DNA from: Malurus cyaneus samueli
Lineage: Eukaryota; Chordata; Aves; Passeriformes; Maluridae
Assembly (NCBI GenBank): GCA_009741485.1
Contig: CM019237.1
Span: 49,724,050 to 49,788,049, forward strand
Reading direction: 5' to 3'
DNA length: 64,000 nt
Shown piece after piece: positions 48,541 through 58,675 of this stretch. The translations under genes and the position numbers were made by a program. The notes under the pieces are model-generated. The model did no database searches. It had not been told where the DNA came from and worked only from the letters and a program-made list of their open reading frames with translations. Every line of letters starts with the position of its first letter. Within the stretch, counting starts at the first letter, position 1.

Positions 48541-49654
48541 GGAAGCCAGTGCATGCTCAGGCAAAGAGTGTAAAAAATGGACAAGGACACACTACTGTTA
48601 TTTCAGATCCATCATCCTGGCAAGCTCTGGCACAGGTTCTCCCAAAGTTGGAAGCATGGACAGCTCAAAACAATGAAGTTCTTAGGATTTCCCTGTGGAA
48701 CTGTTCTCTGCAGGGAGGCCAGTGCAGTAAGGGACTGGTGGTGTGGCATTTTTCACAGCAGGCCTCCATGGTGCAGCAAAGGGAATGTTAGTGTTTGCAG
48801 GCATTTTTCTCCCTAACATTCCCATTTTTGGTAACACAGTCCCAGCTGAAATGTAGCAGTGGTTCAAGTATCACAAGAAAAGGGAGTGGAACGAACAACT
48901 TTTGCTTGTTGTTGAGCTGTAATTGTTGAGGTCTGTAGAACTCAGTCACTGAACCACTCACGTTCATAATTAAAAAGAAGCATTCTTAAAACATAATTAA
49001 GAAAAAAAGCCTGAAACTTAAATAAATAATTTTCCCGTATTTACTCTTTATGCATTTTGCCATTTTAGACACTCTAAGCTGTAGCACATTCTCCTTTTTG
49101 GGCATAGTTTTCAGTTTTTCAATGCATGGCTGCTTTTTATTTCTTTGGGTCTCTTAAATTTTGCTTTCTTTTTGATCCTAACTACTTTTTTATAGTATTC
49201 CTATACTTTTACTTGTTACATTTGACAACTCCACAATTGCAATTTTGAGAATTACTGATTCCTAACATGGGGAAATGATGGAAAATCAGCAGATTTCAGA
49301 AAACAAAGCTAAATTTCAGTGGGCTAAACATCTGTCACTTCTTAGAGAAGGGCTTTCAAACAGAACAGTTTTGGTTTTGAGAGCTGCAGAATCATCTATA
49401 TTCAAAAGGACTCCAACACATCTTTAAGAATATATTTTTATTTCCAGAGGGTCTGATGCAATCCTTACCCTGTCTGCAGGCAAAGTCTGCAGCTAATTTC
49501 TGCTCATGATTCACCAGAGTTCAGCAGCCTGGAGGGCACTGAAAAAGGCAAAGAGCATCTGTTCTGGCAGGTTAAAAGATTAATTTCTGAATACTAAAAA
49601 TAACTTCTTCATAATTCCACCCCATCTCGCTTCCAAGGACCTGACGTTCGGCAA
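48541..49654. other. Unique AT-rich non-coding DNA
   Basis: No gene or repeat recognised. Confidence 0.4.
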
Positions 49655-49750
49655 ATTTTAATGAAGTGAACCTTGCAACACCTCTGTGAGGTCGATGTAA
49701 ATATTATCCCCATTGACAGGCAAATGAAATTATAGCCCAGATGAAGACAA
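49655..49750 (+). mobile_element. MIR/L2-like ancient repeat relic
   Basis: The series 'ttgcaacacctctgtgaggt', 'attatccccattgacaggca', 'aatgaaattatagcccag' reproduces, with decay, the amniote MIR/L2 3' consensus as remembered (a '...cctgtgaggtaggta...ttatccccatttttacag...' order). MIR and L2 relics are rare in birds, so its preservation is notable. Confidence 0.6.
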
Positions 49751-50442
49751 AGGCCTGGATTCAGAAAGCATCCTATACAGACATGTATCCTCTCTTACAG
49801 GTGCTGCTGGCAGCATTAGGAGACTTTTTTTTTTCTAAAATAATTAAATATGATCCGGAAGTCATTGCCTAGACACAAAAGCTCATTTTTGGCTTGAGGA
49901 AATGAAGAGACATTACTCATGGACAGCTCTGGAACAGTTTTTCTTCACTCTCAACCAGGCAGAGTCCTCTGGAAGAAACTGAAAGCAAGAGCAGTTGAGA
50001 AGGAACGTTGTTTTTTGGAGTGTTCAAAATGTTTTTCCTTCTAGACTGAAATAAAAGTGCACAGAAAATTCAGAATTTCTATGTGGCTGGAATTTCAGGT
50101 AATTTTCCTTCTGGAAACCACTGGTGATTTATATTCTTAACACCTGATTTTGTTTTGTAATTGTAGAGGTAAGTTTGCAATAAAAATCAAAATATTTTCG
50201 TTCCAGGAAGTGAAAAGGTTTGGGTTTAACCTGGACAAAATAAAGCAAAGTGAACCCCTTGAAATTAATATCGTTGGTTGGGTTTTTTCTTTGCTTATGG
50301 GAACAAAAAATTATCCATTGACCTGAAAAGTTTTTGTCTCCAAATCTCCCTTTCTGCATCCTTCAGACTCTTCTTCAGGGAAGAAAATATGTAAAACATC
50401 TTTTTGTTATTCTTTGGCAGACTCAGGTGGTGTTAAAAATCC

Positions 50443-50476
50443 TTTTTGTTTGTTTGTTTGTTTGTTTGTTTGTTTG
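50443..50476. repeat. (TTTG)n microsatellite
   Basis: About eight tandem TTTG units, 34 bp. Confidence 0.97.
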
Positions 50477-50631
50477 ATAAGCTTTATTAAGCTTGTTACA
50501 CGTCATTATCCAGTTGTTTAGAATATAATCAGTGAGGTGAAAAAACTTAAGGGGACGGAAAGACAAGAGAGGGTGAACTGAAAACAAGATTGATTTCCCC
50601 TACATTTAGCTGTCCTCACTTAGTTTAATCT

Positions 50632-50689
50632 CTCATATGGGAGAGACGAATCACTCCCTCGAGGTGCTTGAGAGAGTGCCCCATGTGAG
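50632..50689. repeat. Imperfect hairpin
   Basis: ctcatatggg (50632-50641) pairs with cccatgtgag (50680-50689) with one G-T wobble. An inner CACTC/GAGTG stem (50652-50656, 50674-50678) lies within the loop. Likely chance; far short of a convincing microRNA precursor. Confidence 0.3.
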
Positions 50690-51795
50690 CAGCTTGAGCC
50701 AGACATCCAATTTTCAGAGAGCTGATACTCACTAGGGCTAATCCTGCCCCAGTTCCTGCCTCTCCTCTCCCAGCTGGAGTTGACAGCTCTGAAAGTCAGT
50801 CAGCCCCACGGAGCTTCAGTTCCCAGCCCAGCCAGATTGCGAGTGATTTGTTTCTTTAATGATAACAAAGAAATAAACTACAGTTTACATTAATTATTAC
50901 TTGAATCCTAGCTTCAGGTCTTGAATAAGGATGGTTTGAACTTGGATGCAAAAACAGCAGAAGTCCAGAATGGAAACTCATCAAGCTCAGCTTGCTGGCC
51001 CATGGAAATGTAAATAGCACATTCCATGGAAAACAGGTGAGAATTAAATAAATATCAAGTGACACTGCCTCACTATACGCTTCAGTCTCTAATAATCAGC
51101 TTGAGGATTACCTGAGATAAAGGAGATACCTTGGAGTTGTTCATGTTTTGACTGCCTAAATGGTTTTGATTCTGTGAAATTAAAGTCTGGCAGGAATACA
51201 GCATTCCTTGCTGCATATACCTCCAATTCCAGGAGAGGGACAACAGATGGCATGGCTGGAGTTCATGAGACCTGTCCTGGCTAATTGATATGTCACTAAC
51301 TTGCCATCTGTGATCTGTGTACTTTATGTAACATGGATTTCAACACAGGATAATTAAATTACTCCCTTTACTTGCCCACGGGCTGAAGTAAGGAGCTGAG
51401 TGGACAAAAGATACCTTGAGTTTGTAATTAAAAGTACATTGTGTGGAACAGGAGGAATTTGTAGTCCAAGCACTCTCAGAAGAGTGAGTTAAAATTGGTG
51501 CCTCAAGAGAGCAAAATCAGGGCCTGATTTTTGTGTGAGTGCTTGAGCGCACGTGTACCTATGGATGCACAAGAAAGGTCAAGCAAACATTATTGTGAAA
51601 ACACAGAAATGGTTTTCCTTTGTGGAAATGAGGGCCTTCTGATGTCTCTGCTTGAAAGAAAAGCATGATTCCTAGTTTGGACTACTGATTGGATGTAATA
51701 GAGGGGAAAGAATCCATACTGGATTTGCACCATGGATGCTCATTTGCAGTAGATGGGAAAATGGAAATCTCCATTTATGTTCTTCAGGTAAGAGC

Positions 51796-52586
51796 TGTCT
51801 TGGGTTGATTTTGTGCCAATCCTGTGTTCCTATATTCCATCAGCTTGTATGCCCGAAAGGTGTCTGTGCCTTTCAATCTGACCCAGAAGAAGGGGCAGGG
51901 GAGGCTGGGAAGGCAGGGCGCGGGCAGTTTAAGAGCTGGGGCTGCGGCACAGCCATTTGCTTTTGGACCTCAGCTCAGAGCTGTGGGAGTCCTGCTCGCT
52001 GGGAGCAGGGGAGCTGCGTTGTTGGCATTTAGCCAGCTCGGGTTTGTTAGCTTGGGCAAACAGTTTTCTCAGAACCAACAACCCTTTTTTTCTCTGACTC
52101 GTGTGATTTTTCTTCTGGAGCAATTGGCAGCCGGTGGGGACAAGCGGTGCCGCTTCGTCTCATCTGGAAGAAGCCAAACCGGCAACAGAAAAGCACGCCG
52201 AGCCTTCTGTTACATCCACAGTGAGGAGAGGACTATGATCGAGTTTTTCCATTGTTGCCAGAGCAGCCACGTGGATTTTTCCTTTTGTTTTTGTTTCTTT
52301 TTTCCTGGGGACAGGAGCTGCCTGCTTGTTCTCCGCACCACATGGCCGAGCGGCTATGGAGGGAGGGAGCGGTGTGCGTTCATGGACTTTTAAATATCTA
52401 ACAGTTACTTTTTATCTGTGCCCTGTGGGCATTGTGTTTCGTTAATAAACCACTTTTTTTCTCTTCACTTTTGCCAGTACATCTATTTCATATTGGTGGG
52501 GAAAAAAAATTATCAAATTTTCACTTCAGAGGAAACATTTGCTGTGTAACATTTTTTCTCCGAAAACATTGTCTCAAACTGAGACA
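51796..52586 (+). mobile_element. Solo LTR, second copy of the ERVL-type element
   Basis: Homologous end to end to 21394-22196 in the same orientation. It starts TGTCTTGG and ends CTGAGACA, the right terminal repeat being mutated. A TATA-like TTTAAATA (52389-52396) and AATAAA (52444-52449) occupy the same positions as in the first copy. The first 105 bp differs from the first copy at about nine positions by eye. No clean target duplication: agagc on the left and gaaca or agaac on the right. No internal retroviral genes. Open frames inside it are not genes. Confidence 0.9.
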
Positions 52587-55300
52587 GAACACACCCTTTT
52601 CATTCCCTGATAAGCAGTCTATTTGAACTTTTTGAACTATTTAAATTGTTTGAAAGAAGGCTAATTTTCTACTGATTTCATGTGATATCTTGACCAGTTA
52701 TAGAATGAGGGGGGAAGAAAAAAACCCCAAACAGTGGTGGTGATAGTATCTTGTACAAAGGTTCTTTTATTCAGGATAAAAGATCCTGACCTGTTTAAAT
52801 TATTGGCAGGAGCCAAAGTTGCCTACCTCACCCAACTCTATGAAGGCAAGTCCCCTTTTTAGGGGCTGCACTTCAGGACATTCTCAAATTGAGCTTGCAT
52901 CGCCATCTAAATATTTTGAAGTCAACCATATGCAGAAGCACGTTCTTCAGTTACAATCTCAGGCATGTACTTTGGGGGAAAAAGCAGTAAAAAAATCACT
53001 TTGTCATTGATGTCAGCAATTTTGACCCTGGTTACTCAGAATGTGGGAATGATTGGTGTAAGCTGCCATTTAATGTAACATGTTTTCAGAGTAGAAGAAC
53101 ATTTTATTATTTCCAAATCTATCACATGAGGCCAGATTAATCTCTGGTACACATTAGGGATGATTCTGACCTATTGCATTTTTTTCCCCTTGAAAACCGA
53201 AATGTAGTATCCATTTTTTATTTAGCTCTGGAAAAAACAAGCAAATCAGTATTTTTTCATTTTACTGAATTGATTTATAAGTGACATAAGCAATGTATAG
53301 ACAAACTGGGACCATAAACTATTAAAAACAAGTAAATTATCAGACATACAAACAATAGACCTTCTGTTCATTTGTCTACTGGCTACATGGAAAATAATCT
53401 TGGTGTAACTCTGCTCTGACTCCTGGGCTATATTTGTTACTCTGGCAAATCCTTTTTTTAATCAATAAATATGTAGGCTAAATGGAGAGGAAGGTTTTGA
53501 GCAATGCAAACAAAAATAAGATTTACGATATCTTATAAACATGTATGGATGCAGTCCTGCTTAGAAGAGTACACTGGGCTTCTTTGGATTTAATCCAAGC
53601 ACAAATCCAGTAAAGTATATGCTCTAATAACATTGTCCTGCCTGGACATGTGTTTTGCATGAAATCAGCAGCATTTACAGTAAATTTAGTTCAGAGAGCA
53701 GATCCAGCTAAAAGAAAGAAGAAAACTTGAAAGAGTTATCTGTAATTTTCACAAAGTTTCAAGAGTGTAATTTAAATTTATATTGTCTCCATGCCTTGTA
53801 AATTTGCCCTTGCTTGAGTATGTCAATACTCAATAGTTTGCTGGGATAAATTGTAAACGGCTTTCATATTTGAGGTATTAAACAACACTTAGCTTATTTG
53901 GGAGGTTAATTTTGCAGGGAAATAGTTTGATAGAAAATGTGTTATTTTACATTCAGAGAATACAAACCAGGTTCTGCTATGAGCTACAGTGGGATAGATG
54001 TGAGAGATTCCATGTGGGTAGGGAACAACCTCAAAAAATCTGTAAATCTGGTGCCTGATATAATCCAAGCAGTTTCTTTTCTCTAGCAAATGAATTTAAT
54101 ATTTATTTAATGTGAGATTGGACAGACTGAAATCATATCCATCCTCATGTTCCTCCTATTGTCCCATCCACATCAGCCTGGCCACTGTGGAGACCATATG
54201 GACAGAGGGATTGCACTGACCATAGGGAACCAAAACAAGGCAGGATGTTGATTCCCAATCATGGTAGAAAGCTCCAAAGGAGAAATATGTCAAACAGAAA
54301 AAACAGGCATTGGTCATCTTTAAATAAAATGTTTAGACACTGCTCACCAGAGCATCTTTGTGGGACTAATCACTGGGATTGGGTAATGCCAGAGTTTTTC
54401 GAGATGAAATTTATGGGTAACTATCTATTAAAACTTCCGACCCATAATGCATTCTTTCAGAATTTATCACAATAGCTTTAATTAGGATACATTTTGTCGG
54501 CATTAGTGAAGCTCTCACAAGTATTTTCCAGATACTTGATCAGAACAGCAATAGTCAGGTGTGAGTTAATGGACGCCAAAGGCTTTATTCCCTTAAAAAC
54601 CCCTTCTTGTCTGGTGAGTCCCATTGCTATTATGTCATTTAATATTCATTTTCATGACACTAATCATGTGGTATTGATTCAGATATTGCACATTACCATT
54701 GGGACTCCATTTTAATTCAGTGTTAGTGTAGCATTAAGTTGTAAAACAAAAGTATGAGCATTTTAAGTTAAAAATCTGACTAAAACATTTCCACTTGGTG
54801 GAATTCTGCTGCCCCCATTGAGTCAAGAAGTCAATCTAGATCTTTCTTAAAGGGACAGATTTGTAAACAAATACCACAATGCCTTTTATTTTCGCAGCCA
54901 AAAGGATTTCTGAGGTATTTTGAGGACCTCAAGTATGACAAAGCTCTTTGTAAAAGTAAAGAGCAAATAATGATGAAAACTTTAATAATTAAATAATTAA
55001 AGACTTCATAGATACCTAACTGGTTGATACAGATTGCTCTTTTGAACTAAGGTTGACTATGGGAAACCTTTCTTAAACCTGGGGAAAGGTATCCTGAAAT
55101 AGAAGTCTGTGGCGGGGATAGATAAAACTTTGCTATGTGCAGGTTGTCATATAGAACAAAAGGCATGTATAGAAAACTGTAGGCATGCTTTAGCCATTTG
55201 CTTAGAGTGCTCTGACCCTGCTAATGTTGTGAAATCCTGGTTTTCAAGGCCATGTGGTGACCCGTTGGTGTGGCAGTGTGCCATGAACTTCATTAACTAT
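52587..55300. other. Unique AT-rich non-coding DNA
   Basis: No gene supported. A stretch with features of a conserved element (54240-54730) is listed separately. An open frame from 55109 runs into the CR1 at 55301 and is discussed in the findings. Confidence 0.4.
54240..54730. promoter_or_regulatory. Candidate conserved non-coding element
   Basis: About 490 bp without repeats, dense in homeodomain-type TAAT/ATTA motifs (for example ctttaattagg at 54477-54487, and cactaatcatgtgg) and keeping CpG in otherwise CpG-poor DNA (ttccgaccc, ttgtcggcat, tttcgagatg, ggacgccaa). This resembles developmental enhancers in gene deserts. It is a pattern judgement; conservation was not tested. Confidence 0.3.
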
Positions 55301-55646
55301 CCTAGAATCCCAAAATCCCAGGATGGCTCAGGCTGGAAGGGACAACAAGGGTTCATCTGGTCCAATCCCCCACTCCAGCAGGGCCATCCCAGAGCTCACA
55401 GCACAGGATTGTGTCCTGAGGGCTCTGGAATACCCCCAGTGAGGAGACTCCACACCCTCTCTGGTCTCTGTTCCGTGCTTGGTAGAAGCCCAGGGCAGAA
55501 GTTCCTCCTCCTGTCCAGGTGGAACCCCCTGGGCATCAGTTCCTGCCCGTCCCTCTGGGGCCATTGCTGGGCCCCCCGGAGCAGAGCCTGGGCCCTGCTC
55601 GGAGCCCTCCCTGCACACAGGGACACACAGGGCTCAGGGCCCCTCT
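55301..55646 (-). mobile_element. CR1 LINE 3' region, minus strand, young subfamily
   Basis: Reverse CR1 end (cctagaatcccaaaatccca), then 'ctggtccaatcccccactcc', 'ccagtgaggagactccacac', 'cctgtccaggtggaaccccc' and 'ggagcagagcctgggccctg'. Nearly identical to the plus-strand copy at 44660-44970 over most of its length. A short cluster of differences (cttggtagaagcc, 55478-55490) stands out in an otherwise close match. It supplies the C-terminal part of a plus-strand open frame that is not a gene. Confidence 0.95.
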
Positions 55647-57339
55647 ACTTCTGATCTTTCTTCAGTTCTTTCTTGGAGCGTTGTCATTTGACAAGAGACT
55701 TACTCCAGGCACTGGAACATCTCCAACAAAATATTCTTCAGTGGTTACACTCCAAACATAAGAATTGAAAATAAACTTTGTAATCCTCACCCAAACAAAG
55801 CACTGAGCAAGGGCCTTACCAGACAGTGATTTTTCTAGATGTCTAGAGTTTCTTTTACCACAATTTCATGTGCACAAAGATTTTTATTCTATTGAGAATA
55901 TAAAGCTCAGCAGACTAATGAACTAAATACTTTCTTTACCACGTCAGTCCATCACCAATATGTAGGACTGTCTTCCTTGAGCTCTACAATTTGATGAGTA
56001 GTTTAGCAGCAAGGATCTTGTACAGCATTTGTTACTAATGAATTTCAAACCAAACCATGTCTGTTTTTGTATTATGTTCTCTAATCATCTCAATTATAGT
56101 GTGGTTTAGGCTGTGGAAGCAGTTCCACATGGCAGCTGAGAACAGAGCAGCGCTGAATGTCCTGCTTGGCAACATCTGGGAGCTCAGAGCGACATTGCCT
56201 AAAGAGGAAACTGTTCAAACCTATTTATTGTCAGGCTTGTGGCACTGTAACATCATTCCCACAGTCATGAAAATCTTTCTTCAGATACTTTCAGAATCTG
56301 CGTGAAGTCCCTCTTATTTATTCTGGAAGGAGTAAGTCTTGGATCCTCCTGGATAGAGACAGACATTTGCCCCATGTTGTCACAAATGATCATCACTCAA
56401 CGATTCTACTGTTATGTTTTGCTCACTGAAGCACAAGTTTGGAGCTGGCCTAAACCCACCCTTTAGGCAAAACATTTCAGAAAAAATTTATGAGAAGAAA
56501 GTGTTTGGGTTGCTCAAGTGGAGTAAGGATCTTTATCCAATTTATCAGAACACCGGTGTGCCTGTTTTGGATGTGAAGGATCTTTTAGATGTGAAGGACT
56601 CATTACCCTTCTCCTCCACATCTAAGTCCATCACCACATTAAGGCTATTGGGTTTAGAGTGATGGGGAAAGGCTCCTCGTGCTGACTGCTGTTCGTAAAT
56701 GGATCACTGCCTAAAAACAGACCAGTCAGGACACGAGAAAGAGCATCTGGAGCTTGGTGCTCTCATGGTAGTGGCTGGGATACTCACCCGGAAAAGGGAA
56801 TGCTCTGGTTCTTGTCCCTCTGCCAGTAATCACTTCAGCTTATTGTAAAAATTAGCTGTGTCAAAAGGGAGGCTGAAAAGCAGTCCAGCTCTGGCACAGA
56901 ATTTGGAAGCTAGGGCATTCTGGGAGCTGGGAATCTGACACTTCTCCATGGGAGAAGGCAGTGAATCTAAATCTCCAGTACTTTGTGTAAGCAGCTTAAG
57001 CATTGGGTTAGGTAGAAAGAGTGGCACTTCTTTGTTATTTTTCAGTGTTACCTAATGAAGATTTTAATTTCCAGTATTTAGCTTTTATTAGAATTGTCAG
57101 CAATAAAAACAAAAACATTTCCATTGACTCATAATGACTTCTTTTTCACAGAGTCACAGTATATGCTGAGTAGGAAGGGATTTGCTTCTCTAAGAAAAAA
57201 AAAAAAAAAGAGAAATCATTTAGCTATTCAAGGAAGCTTGGACTAAGAACTGAAAAGTTCATTGTTTGCACAAGGTATTAACTGTGGGTAAGTGCTTAAT
57301 GGGATTCATAAAGATTTGAATATCATGTAGAGAGAAAGG
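55647..57339. other. Unique non-coding DNA
   Basis: No gene recognised. The unit gatgtgaaggactc is loosely duplicated at 56571-56602. A possible decayed CR1 tail (cacagagtcacagtatatgc) lies at about 57149-57168. Confidence 0.4.
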
Positions 57340-57687
57340 AAATTCTAAGTGTTTTGGAGGATTGGATCAGAATCTGAACGATCTTAAAAAAATTGGCAAA
57401 CCAGTCCAAAATAAACAAAAAGTTTCTCAGTAAAACTGAGCACAAAGTGATACAAATAAGAAGGAGCCAATGCACCTAAAGCAGGAAACAATTTCCAGGC
57501 AGAAGTGCTGCCAAAACAATGGGGATAACTCTGAGTGATAGAGCATCAATGACTTGAAGCTGTGACAACAAGAAGGAAAGATAAATCTCACTGAATGGTG
57601 TATTCAGAGTTCTTTCAGAGGTAAGACACCACGCCAGCATCCCTGTGATGCCAAGGCCTCAGCAGGTGCAATGTCTATCATCTCTAG
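57340..57687 (+). mobile_element. Ancient sauropsid CR1 ORF2 relic
   Basis: The order of blocks follows the C-terminal ORF2 region of old CR1: 'ccaaaataaacaaaaag', 'gcacaaagtgatacaaataa', 'gaaggagccaatgcacct', 'ccaggcagaagtgctgcc', then 'aggtaagacacc' and 'gccaaggcctcagcaggtgc'. Numerous substitutions and indels break any frame. It runs directly into the 16-N gap. Confidence 0.65.
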
Positions 57688-57703
57688 NNNNNNNNNNNNN
57701 NNN
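57688..57703. other. Assembly gap (16 N)
   Basis: Sixteen N at the boundary between an ancient CR1 relic and a younger CR1 3' end. Confidence 0.99.
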
Positions 57704-57808
57704 TGGGGCTCTGAGCTCTGATAGATGGAGCTCTATCCCTGGGATAGTGGGCTGGAATCAGATGATCTGTAAGGTCTCTTCCAACCCAATCCATTCCCTG
57801 ATTCTGTA
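57704..57808 (+). mobile_element. CR1 LINE 3' end
   Basis: 'tggggctctgagctctgata', 'gggctggaatcagatgatct', 'aaggtctcttccaacccaat', then 'ccattccctgattctgtaag' as a tail. It starts right at the gap, so its 5' extent is unknown. Confidence 0.9.
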
Positions 57809-58519
57809 AGGCACAGGAGCAAAGTGAATCCCTTTATATGAGCCCAATTAGTCTGCGCTTTCATTAACAGAAGGGCTAAGATTGAGTCCTCCTTCCTCTT
57901 GAGCAGAAAATTAGGTTATCTATACATTAAAGAAAGGGGTCAGTGATCTTTTACTTTCTTCTCGATAAAGTGTGGCTGCAGAAGGGATTATTGAAGGGCT
58001 CACATTCCTTTGTTTTTTGAATGTTATTTCTCAAGCCATCCAGAGTAATGTTTGTAAGAAATAAAAAAATCCTGGAGGGCCGTGTTTGCTCATCCCCACA
58101 CATACAAATCCTTCCCGGGCCTTTTAACCCTGTGTAAGAGGTGCACGAGGAGGTGGAACTTCACTGCAAGCCACCCACAACTGCAATTCCATCCACCAGA
58201 CTGACATGACAGGCAAACACCAAGCACCTCTTGCTGCTTGCAGCAGGAGCAGATCTGCAAAATTGCCGTGGGGGTAGTGCTGCCATGGCCTGGCATGACA
58301 TCCATGCAGTCACTGCAAGGCTTCTGTGGAGATCAGAAGTGACTTCTTTAGTTGATAGGAGGAAAAGGGCGTCTGACCACTGCAAATAGACAGTCAGCTT
58401 TGGTGGACTAAGAATGAAGCAAACCATTGAGATCCCCACCAGTCTAAGAGATCTTTTTTCCTATTTTTTTTTATTGCTAACACACTGCTGCTTCTGTTTC
58501 CTATTACTCTGTGTTCCCT

Positions 58520-58675
58520 TTATAACACTTGAACAGTTCAAAGGGCCCATAAAATGAGTGTCAATAACATTTATGCATTCTTAATCATGCCTTTATGTGT
58601 CCAGACTGCTTAAAAGGGCCGGGGGATAAATGAGAAGGCCCAAGGTGTGAAATTAAACCCTGAACTAGGGAAAAG
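58520..58675. promoter_or_regulatory. Candidate conserved non-coding element
   Basis: A repeat-free stretch with several homeodomain/POU-like motifs (aacatttatgcattcttaat, taatcatgcc) next to a GC-rich core (aaaagggccgggggataaat). Judged by pattern only. Confidence 0.2.

Larger units (their letters stand above)
49751..51795. other. Unique non-coding DNA
   Basis: No gene recognised. It contains a TTTG microsatellite and a possible hairpin at 50632-50689, listed separately. Confidence 0.4.

Noticed and set aside
50632..50689. Candidate microRNA precursor hairpin
   Set aside because: Ten-pair outer stem and a five-pair inner stem with a large loop; not a typical precursor.
51824..52393. 189-codon open frame on the plus strand
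   Set aside because: Lies inside the solo LTR (U3/R region). The homologous LTR at 21394 does not keep the frame.
55300..55654. C-terminal half of the 181-codon plus frame
   Set aside because: Derived from the minus-strand CR1; not evidence for a gene.
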